Shown here: positions 58,863 through 64,000 of the stretch, piece by piece
Layout of the letters: every line of letters starts with the position of its first letter
How positions within the stretch are numbered: position 1 is the stretch's first letter
Position numbers and translations under genes: made by a program
Notes under the pieces: generated by a model
What the model saw: only the letters and a program-made list of their open reading frames with translations
The model's database searches: none
Told to the model about the DNA's origin: nothing
From: Streptomyces sp. DH41
GTDB taxonomy: Bacteria; Actinomycetota; Actinomycetes; Streptomycetales; Streptomycetaceae
DNA: 64,000 nucleotides
Assembly: GCF_029813785.1 (NCBI RefSeq)
Contig: NZ_JARVKY010000010.1
Span: forward strand, 186,001-250,000
Reading direction: 5' to 3'

Positions 58863-59903
58863 ATGAACGCCAAGTCCGACGTGCGGCTGCCCGCCGTTTC
58901 CGTGATCATGCCCGTCCTCAACGAGGAACGGCATCTGCGCGGCTCAGTCCGCGCCATCCTCGCCCAGGAGTACGCCGGCGAGATGGAGGTCGTGATCGCC
59001 CTCGGTCCCTCCACGGACCGTACGGACGAGATCGCCGCAGAACTCGTCGCCGAGGATCCGCGCGTACACACCGTGCCGAATCCCACCGGCCGTACGCCCG
59101 CCGCGCTGAACGCCGCGATCAAGGCCTCGCGCCATCCGGTCGTCGTCCGCGTCGACGGCCACGGCATGCTCTCGCCGAACTACATCTCCACGGCCGTACG
59201 TCTCCTCGAGGAGACCGGCGCGCAGAACGTCGGCGGCATCATGCACGCCGAGGGCGAGAACGCCTGGGAGGACGCCGTCGCCGCCGCGATGACGTCGAAG
59301 ATCGGCGTGGGCAACGCGGTCTTCCACACGGGCGGCCGGGCGGGCCCCGCCGAGACGGTCTTCCTGGGGGTCTTCCGCCGCGAGGCGCTGGAGCGGCAGG
59401 GCGGCTACAACGAGGAGTTCATCCGCGCCCAGGACTGGGAGCTGAACTTCCGCATCCGCGAGGCCGGCGGTCTGATCTGGTTCTCGCCGGAGCTGAAGGT
59501 GTCCTACCGGCCGCGGCCGAGCGTGCGGGCGCTGGCCAAGCAGTACAAGGACTACGGCCGCTGGCGGCACGTCGTCGCCCGCTACCACTCCGGCTCCATC
59601 AACCTGCGCTACCTCGCCCCGCCGACGGCCGTGTGCGCCATCGCGGCCGGCGTCGTGGTGGGCGCGGCGCTGACCCCGTGGGGTTTCGTCGTACCCGGCG
59701 GCTACCTGGCCGCGATCGTCGCCGGCTCGCTCCCGGCGGGCAAGGGGCTGGGGCCGAAGGCGCGGGCGCAGATCCCGGTGGCGCTGGCGACCATGCACAT
59801 GTCGTGGGGCTGGGGTTTTCTGACCAGCCCGCGGTCGCTGGCCAAGCGGGTCATCGCCTCGCGGCGCCCGGCGGTCGTCGACCCGAAGGCGGACAGGCCC
59901 TAG
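58863..59903 (+). CDS. Family 2 glycosyltransferase
   Basis: 346 residues. VSVIMPVLNEERHLRGSV is the GT2 start, VVIALGPSTDRTDEIA follows, VVVRVDGHGMLSPNY contains the DxD-type donor site, ETVFLGVFRREALERQGGYNEEF and QDWELNFRIREAGG give the catalytic ED region. Two hydrophobic segments near the C-terminus (AVCAIAAGVVVGAAL, GYLAAIVAGSLPA) suggest a membrane tether. A TAACGT ends 8 bases before the ATG. It probably builds a surface glycopolymer attached by the neighbouring LCP enzymes. Confidence 0.9.
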   Translation: MNAKSDVRLPAVSVIMPVLNEERHLRGSVRAILAQEYAGEMEVVIALGPSTDRTDEIAAELVAEDPRVHTVPNPTGRTPAALNAAIKASRHPVVVRVDGHGMLSPNYISTAVRLLEETGAQNVGGIMHAEGENAWEDAVAAAMTSKIGVGNAVFHTGGRAGPAETVFLGVFRREALERQGGYNEEFIRAQDWELNFRIREAGGLIWFSPELKVSYRPRPSVRALAKQYKDYGRWRHVVARYHSGSINLRYLAPPTAVCAIAAGVVVGAALTPWGFVVPGGYLAAIVAGSLPAGKGLGPKARAQIPVALATMHMSWGWGFLTSPRSLAKRVIASRRPAVVDPKADRP

Positions 59904-59921
59904 GACTCGGCAGCACCGTGT

Positions 59922-59966
59922 GAACGGGGGCGGGGCCCATCGAGGAGATGGGTCCCGCCCCCGTTC
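59922..59966. terminator. Bidirectional hairpin terminator
   Basis: 20-base arms (59922-59941 and 59947-59966, GAACGGGGGCGGG) with one G-T pair and a 5-base loop, between the convergent glycosyltransferase and SapA-like genes. Confidence 0.88.
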
Positions 59967-59990
59967 GCAGGGCCGGTGCTTCGGCAGTGG

Positions 59991-60428
59991 TCAGTTGCAT
60001 CCCAGGGCGAAACTCGTCCACTCGTGGTTGGGGACCTTGGTGTTCAGGTAGACGCACGTGCTGGGCGCGTGAACGTAGACCGGTCCGGCGTACGTGGTGT
60101 AGGAACCGCTGTCCCGGTGCCAGCTGCCGCCGGCGGCCCTGATGGCGACGCTCATCGAGCTCGGCGAGCCGTAGTTGCTGTTACCGCTGTCCTTCACGAG
60201 GACGGCACAGTTATAGCCGTTGGAGGGGTTGTAGAGCAGTACGTGCCAGTAGTACCGGTTGGGCAGCCCCTGATCGCCCACTTCCACCGTGACGTTGTAG
60301 GCGGAGCCGCAGGCGGATCTGGCCAGACTGACCGCACCGCTCTGGGTCGTCGCACTGGCGTTCGTCGCCAGGGGGGCGATGATCAGGGCTATCGCCGAGA
60401 GGAAGACGGCGGCGATCTTCTTGCGCAT
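59991..60428 (-). CDS. Secreted SapA-like (spore-associated) protein
   Basis: 145 residues with AGGAGG about 8 bases before the ATG. A signal peptide (MRKKIAAVFLSAIALIIAPLA) is cut after ATNASA. The mature part has four cysteines, enough for two disulfides, and segments such as YYWHVLLYNPSNGYNCAVLVKDSGN, HRDSGSYTTYAGPVYVHAPSTCVYL. The NGYNCxV and YYAGPVY-like elements resemble Streptomyces spore-associated protein A from memory. It is likely exported to the cell surface or spore coat. Function is unknown. Confidence 0.8.
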   Translation of the reverse strand: MRKKIAAVFLSAIALIIAPLATNASATTQSGAVSLARSACGSAYNVTVEVGDQGLPNRYYWHVLLYNPSNGYNCAVLVKDSGNSNYGSPSSMSVAIRAAGGSWHRDSGSYTTYAGPVYVHAPSTCVYLNTKVPNHEWTSFALGCN

Positions 60429-60614
60429 GGGTACAGCCTCCTGAGGGGTGCGAAAAAGTCGTGGGTATTCGATCACCGATCACATGTTCGAGACCCGCTC
60501 AGGTGTGCTTCTGGCTTGTTTCCGGCGAGACAATGGCCAGTTGGAGGTACTTGACTTCCCGCACCCGGACGCCGCCGGAACCCGGTGACGGGCGGCGGTA
60601 CGCGGGGACGGTGG

Positions 60615-62294
60615 TCAGGACCAGGTGAACGCCGGGTTCACGTGCATGCAGGCGCTCTCGTCGCCGCCGTTGAGAGCCTTGGCCGAATCGGGGGTCTTGT
60701 CGTCAGCCGCGGGTGCCTTGTACGCCGTACCCTCGCGCCAGTCGGCGCCGACGACGAGCGTGACGCCCGAGACGTCGGTCGACCTGTGCACCGAACTCGT
60801 CGGAATGCCCAGGGACTTGGCCACGCGCTGCGCGTCGCCCTCCAGGTCGGCGGTCGGGTAGCGGACGACCGTGAGGCTCTCGCTGGGCAGTACCGAGGAG
60901 TCGGCGACCGCTTTGGCGAAGCCCTGCTCCACCAGTAGTCCGGCGACCGTGGTCGCACGTCCGCGGGCCAGGCCCAGACGGTCGGTGCGGGTGCCGTTGC
61001 GGACCCGGACCGCGATCTCGTCGTCGGCGGCGGCCGGGTCGTCCGAGACCTTCGGCTCGTCGTCGGAAGCCTTCTTCTTCGCGTCCTTGCCGTCCAGCGC
61101 GATGTCCTCCCGCACCAGCCGGAACAACTGTTCCGCGTCCTCGGTCGGCTCCACCCGGGCGCCCACGTACCGGTTGGGCATCGTGGTCATGGTGATGCGC
61201 TCCGGCTTCACCCCGCGCAGTTCGTTGCTGAGGTCGTACAGCTTCTTGACGGTGTCCAGGCCCGGGTCGACCGTGAGCGCCCCGGTGGCCTCCTCGGCCA
61301 GCCTGCGCAGCTTGTTCGGGCTGCTCAGGGTCGCGTTCTCGCGCAGCGTCCGGACCATCGAGTTCAGGTACATGTGCTGGGCCTTGGCCCGCGCCAGGTC
61401 GCTGCCGTCCTCGAAGCCGTAGCGGGTGCGCAGCCACTGGAGGGCCTGTTCGCCCTTGATGGGATGCGTGCCCTTCTCCAGTTTGAGACCGGAGCCGTGG
61501 CCCTGGCCGTCGCGCGAGTGGATGTTGGCGTCCACACAGACCGGGACGCCGCCGACGGCGTCCGCCATCGACACCACGCCCGCGAAGTCGACCATCATGA
61601 AGTGGTCGATGTGGATGCCGGTCAGCTCCTGCCAGGTGGCCACCGTGCAGCCGGGACCGCCGTGTCCCAGGCTCTGGTTGGTCATCGTCCGGCCCTCGCT
61701 CGCCGGGTAGACCTCGCCGTCGTCGGGGTCGGTGCACCGGGGTATCTCGACGAGGGTGTCGCGCGGCATGCTCACGACCGACATGTTGCTGCGGTCGGCG
61801 GACAGGTGCACCAGCATCTGTACGTCCGCCAGCGGGGTGGAGCCGAACGTCTCGCGGGCGCCGCCGAGTTTCTGGTTCTCCTCGCTGTCGCGCGCGTCCG
61901 AGCCGATCACGAGGATGTTCAGCGGGGTCTGCCCGGCGGCGTTCGGTGTCGGCGGGGCGACCTTGCTGTCGCCCAGGTTCAGCGGGACCTTCTTGATGTT
62001 GTCGTTGAGGTGCTCGTAGTAGAGGTATCCGGCGCTCGCCGTGCCCACTATGAGCACGGCGAGTGTCACCGCGGTCCAGCGCAGCGCACGGCGTCCTGCG
62101 CGGGGCCGGCGTCTGACGGCCTCGGCACCGCCGTCGCCGTCGTCGGTGCCGGGGGTGCCGGCGGCGCTCGTGGAGCCCGCCTCGCCCTCCGTCCCCTCTG
62201 TCCCGTCCGCGCTCTCGACGGTGGTCTCCGCACGCCCGGGGGCGTCCGATGCGCCCTTCAGCGTGTTCTCCCCCTGCACACTGCTCCGCGTCAT
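60615..62294 (-). CDS. LCP family protein with LytR_C domain
   Basis: 559 residues with GGGGA upstream. A Gly/Thr/Glu-rich start, a membrane helix (WTAVTLAVLIVGTASAGYLYY), then the LCP domain: LNILVIGSDARDS, DVQMLVHLSADRS, SMPRDTLVEIPRC, DHFMMVDFAG, ALQWLRTRYGF and DLARAKAQHMYL. The LytR_C tail has EIAVRVRNGTRTDRLG. It is transcribed with the LCP gene at the window edge (78 bases between). SapA-like secreted protein follows downstream. Confidence 0.92.
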   Translation of the reverse strand: MTRSSVQGENTLKGASDAPGRAETTVESADGTEGTEGEAGSTSAAGTPGTDDGDGGAEAVRRRPRAGRRALRWTAVTLAVLIVGTASAGYLYYEHLNDNIKKVPLNLGDSKVAPPTPNAAGQTPLNILVIGSDARDSEENQKLGGARETFGSTPLADVQMLVHLSADRSNMSVVSMPRDTLVEIPRCTDPDDGEVYPASEGRTMTNQSLGHGGPGCTVATWQELTGIHIDHFMMVDFAGVVSMADAVGGVPVCVDANIHSRDGQGHGSGLKLEKGTHPIKGEQALQWLRTRYGFEDGSDLARAKAQHMYLNSMVRTLRENATLSSPNKLRRLAEEATGALTVDPGLDTVKKLYDLSNELRGVKPERITMTTMPNRYVGARVEPTEDAEQLFRLVREDIALDGKDAKKKASDDEPKVSDDPAAADDEIAVRVRNGTRTDRLGLARGRATTVAGLLVEQGFAKAVADSSVLPSESLTVVRYPTADLEGDAQRVAKSLGIPTSSVHRSTDVSGVTLVVGADWREGTAYKAPAADDKTPDSAKALNGGDESACMHVNPAFTWS

Positions 62295-62372
62295 GTCCGC
62301 GTCCCCTCCCCACCCCGCGCCAAGACCGCGGGCCCGTCATCGTCCTGTGAGACGTACGACAGGCCCGTCAGG

Positions 62373-64000
62373 TCAACTGGCGCACTGCTTCTGGTCGGCC
62401 GTGGTCTTCGGCAGGTCCGGCGTCTCGATCGATTTGGCGTTGAGTTTGACGCCGGCGCCCTTGAAGTCCTTGCCGAGGGTGAGGGTCATGGTGGGCAGGC
62501 CCTGGGCGTTGGCGGTGCTCTCGCCGGGTTTCATGGCGGCGCCGGACAGGCCGAGGATCTCGGCGAGGGCGCGGGCCTGGGCGGCCTGGTCGGGGGCGTA
62601 CTCGAGGGTGGTCCTGGCGACTTCCGCGTCGGCGTTGCCGGCGTTCTCGGACTTGGTGACGCCGGCCTCGGTCTGGAGGTAGGTCAGTTCCTGCCCCGCG
62701 CTGCCGGCCGGGGCGCCGCCGTTGAGGACGCGGACGCGGACCTCGGAGGGGTCGGACTTCTCGCCCTTGAGGCGGGCCGCGACGGCCGCGGCCTCCTTCT
62801 TCTCCTTCTGCTTGACCTCGGTGAAGGAGATGTCGTTCCTGATCATGTCGAAGACCTGGGGCGCTTCCGTCTCCAGGGGGACGACGGTCGCCTTGACCTT
62901 CTCGGCGGGGTTGTCCTTCACCGGCACCGTGAGGAACGTGATGTTCTTCGTCGGCACCTTCTTCAGCTCCAGGGCGATGTCCTTGAGCGTGCCCACGTTG
63001 CCGATGGGCTTGTCCACGGTCAGGGCCTTGGTCGCGGCCTCGGCGAGCTTCACCAGTTTGGTGGGGCTGGTGAGGGTGTCGCTCGAGGACATCTTCCGCA
63101 TGAGCGAGCCCAGGAACTGCTGCTGCACCTTGATGCGGTCCAGGTCGCCCTCGTTGCCGAAGGCGTGTCGGGTGCGGACGAAGGCGAGGGCGTCCTCGCC
63201 CTTGACCACGGACTCGCCCGCGGGCAGCTCGAGTTTGGACTTCTTGTCGTTGACGGCGTGCTCCACGCAGACGGTGACCCCGTCCACCGCGGTGGTCAGC
63301 GTCTTGACCGCGTTGAAGTCGGCCATCATGAAGTGGTTCGGCTGGATGCCGGTCGCCTCCTTCACCGTGCGCATGGTGCAGCCCGCGTTCCGGCCGCCCT
63401 CGCCGAGGCTCCTGTTGAAGCGGACGTCCTGCTCCCCGGGGACGACCGTCTTGGTTCCGTCCTCCTGCGTGGTCTCGCAGTCGGGGATGTCGACGATCAG
63501 GTCGCGGGGGATGCTGAGCGCGGTGGCGTTGGAGCGGTCCTTGGCCACGTGCAGCAGGATCGTGGTGTCGGCGTGGCCGACGCTGCCGGCGTCGCCGTAC
63601 CCCTCGTTGCCCGCACCGGTGCGCTTGTCGGTGCCGATGATGAGGATGTTGAAGGCCTCGTCCTTCTTGAAGCTGCTGCTGCCGGCGTTGCCGACGTCCG
63701 TCGTCGAGACGTTGCCCTCGAGGTGCTTCAGGTAGGCGTAGCCGCCGACACCGGCCACCAGGACCACGAACGCCGTGCTGCCGCCGGCCCACAGCAGGGC
63801 CTTCTTGCCCTTCGACTTCTTCTTCTCGGGCCGCCGCCCGCGCCGCCCCGGCGCCGTCTCCTCGGGTGCCGGACGACGCCGTCGCTGGGGCGGGACCTCG
63901 CGGCCGGGCGCGGCCGTACGGCGACGTGCCGTGCCGGCGCCGCCGTCGGCGGCGGAGGAGTCCGTGGCGTCGCCCGCACGGCGGGCGCTCCTGCGGGGGC
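62373..64000 (-). CDS. LCP family protein with LytR_C domain, 5' end beyond window
   Basis: At least 542 residues; the frame is open to the right edge, so the start lies outside. The visible N-part is Arg/Ala/Pro-rich and cytoplasmic, followed by a helix (LLWAGGSTAFVVLVAGVGGYAYL). LCP motifs are FNILIIGTDKRTG, HADTTILLHVAKD, SIPRDLIVDIPDC, LAFVRTRHAFG and DLDRIKVQQQFLGSLM. The LytR_C tail has EVRVRVLNGGA. It closely resembles the LCP at 26741 in the KRTGxGNEGYGDAG region and ending QKQCAS. Confidence 0.92.
   Translation of the reverse strand, partial: PRRSARRAGDATDSSAADGGAGTARRRTAAPGREVPPQRRRRPAPEETAPGRRGRRPEKKKSKGKKALLWAGGSTAFVVLVAGVGGYAYLKHLEGNVSTTDVGNAGSSSFKKDEAFNILIIGTDKRTGAGNEGYGDAGSVGHADTTILLHVAKDRSNATALSIPRDLIVDIPDCETTQEDGTKTVVPGEQDVRFNRSLGEGGRNAGCTMRTVKEATGIQPNHFMMADFNAVKTLTTAVDGVTVCVEHAVNDKKSKLELPAGESVVKGEDALAFVRTRHAFGNEGDLDRIKVQQQFLGSLMRKMSSSDTLTSPTKLVKLAEAATKALTVDKPIGNVGTLKDIALELKKVPTKNITFLTVPVKDNPAEKVKATVVPLETEAPQVFDMIRNDISFTEVKQKEKKEAAAVAARLKGEKSDPSEVRVRVLNGGAPAGSAGQELTYLQTEAGVTKSENAGNADAEVARTTLEYAPDQAAQARALAEILGLSGAAMKPGESTANAQGLPTMTLTLGKDFKGAGVKLNAKSIETPDLPKTTADQKQCAS

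Overview
The window is high-GC actinobacterial DNA, almost certainly from a Streptomyces chromosome. The support is GC-rich third positions throughout, many GTG and some TTG starts, 4-bp ATGA/GTGA overlaps, and typical Streptomyces families: XRE/DUF5753 with DUF397 and a small HATPase, the SigB-type partner-switching sigma system, DUF4287, CGNR regulators and repeated LCP genes. From about 17 kb to the right edge the gene order resembles, from memory, the S. coelicolor SCO3040s-SCO3080s core (sigI/arsI/prsI, hutU/hutI, purK/purE, the Sco3058 dipeptidase). The first 5.5 kb and the urease block look accessory.

Left part (1-5.5 kb): an unassigned cassette. An XRE regulator and an HD-domain hydrolase run leftward. 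Two small Streptomyces-type proteins, a radical SAM enzyme with a SPASM-like cysteine-rich tail, and a 66-residue peptide ending in CSC plus DDNPH run rightward. A strong hairpin closes that unit. A leaderless GNAT gene and a small conserved hypothetical behind a 14-codon leader ORF follow. The unit looks like a RiPP pathway of unknown product.

5.6-17.2 kb: a leftward crcB-crcB-FUSC operon (fluoride and aromatic/organic-acid export) diverges from a urea-nitrogen block: urea transporter, ureA, a CbiX-like chelatase-type protein with a histidine-rich tail, ureB, ureC, ureF, ureG, ureD and an Amt transporter. Together these import urea, hydrolyse it with a Ni urease, and handle the ammonia. The Amt has Glu where the first of the paired pore histidines is expected.

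17.4-31 kb: 4-hydroxybenzoate hydroxylase (pobA) behind two inverted repeats, a BAX-inhibitor-1 family protein, small hypotheticals, a thiolase, an SGNH hydrolase, cystathionine beta-synthase, an LCP protein, an RpiR regulator, a membrane protein and a fold-type III PLP decarboxylase.

31.9-40.7 kb: the hut operon (hutU, an M20 amidohydrolase, hutF, hutI; no hutH in the window) faces the SigB-family factor sigI, followed by the divergent anti-anti-sigma (arsI) and anti-sigma (prsI) genes. Both of these are preceded by GTTT-N14-GGGTGT. 40.1-46.7 kb: a HATPase/XRE/DUF397 trio, a POT peptide transporter, a two-component system and a GtrA protein.

46.8-52.4 kb: purK-purE-dipeptidase, a degenerate dipeptidase paralogue that has lost its metal ligands, two tandem VOC proteins and a divergent CGNR regulator with a dense palindromic operator. 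52.4-64 kb: UDP-glucose dehydrogenase, acyl-CoA dehydrogenase, a thioesterase, four more LCP proteins, a family 2 glycosyltransferase and a SapA-like secreted protein. This points to cell-wall glycopolymer assembly. No tRNA, rRNA, CRISPR array, insertion sequence or replication origin was seen.
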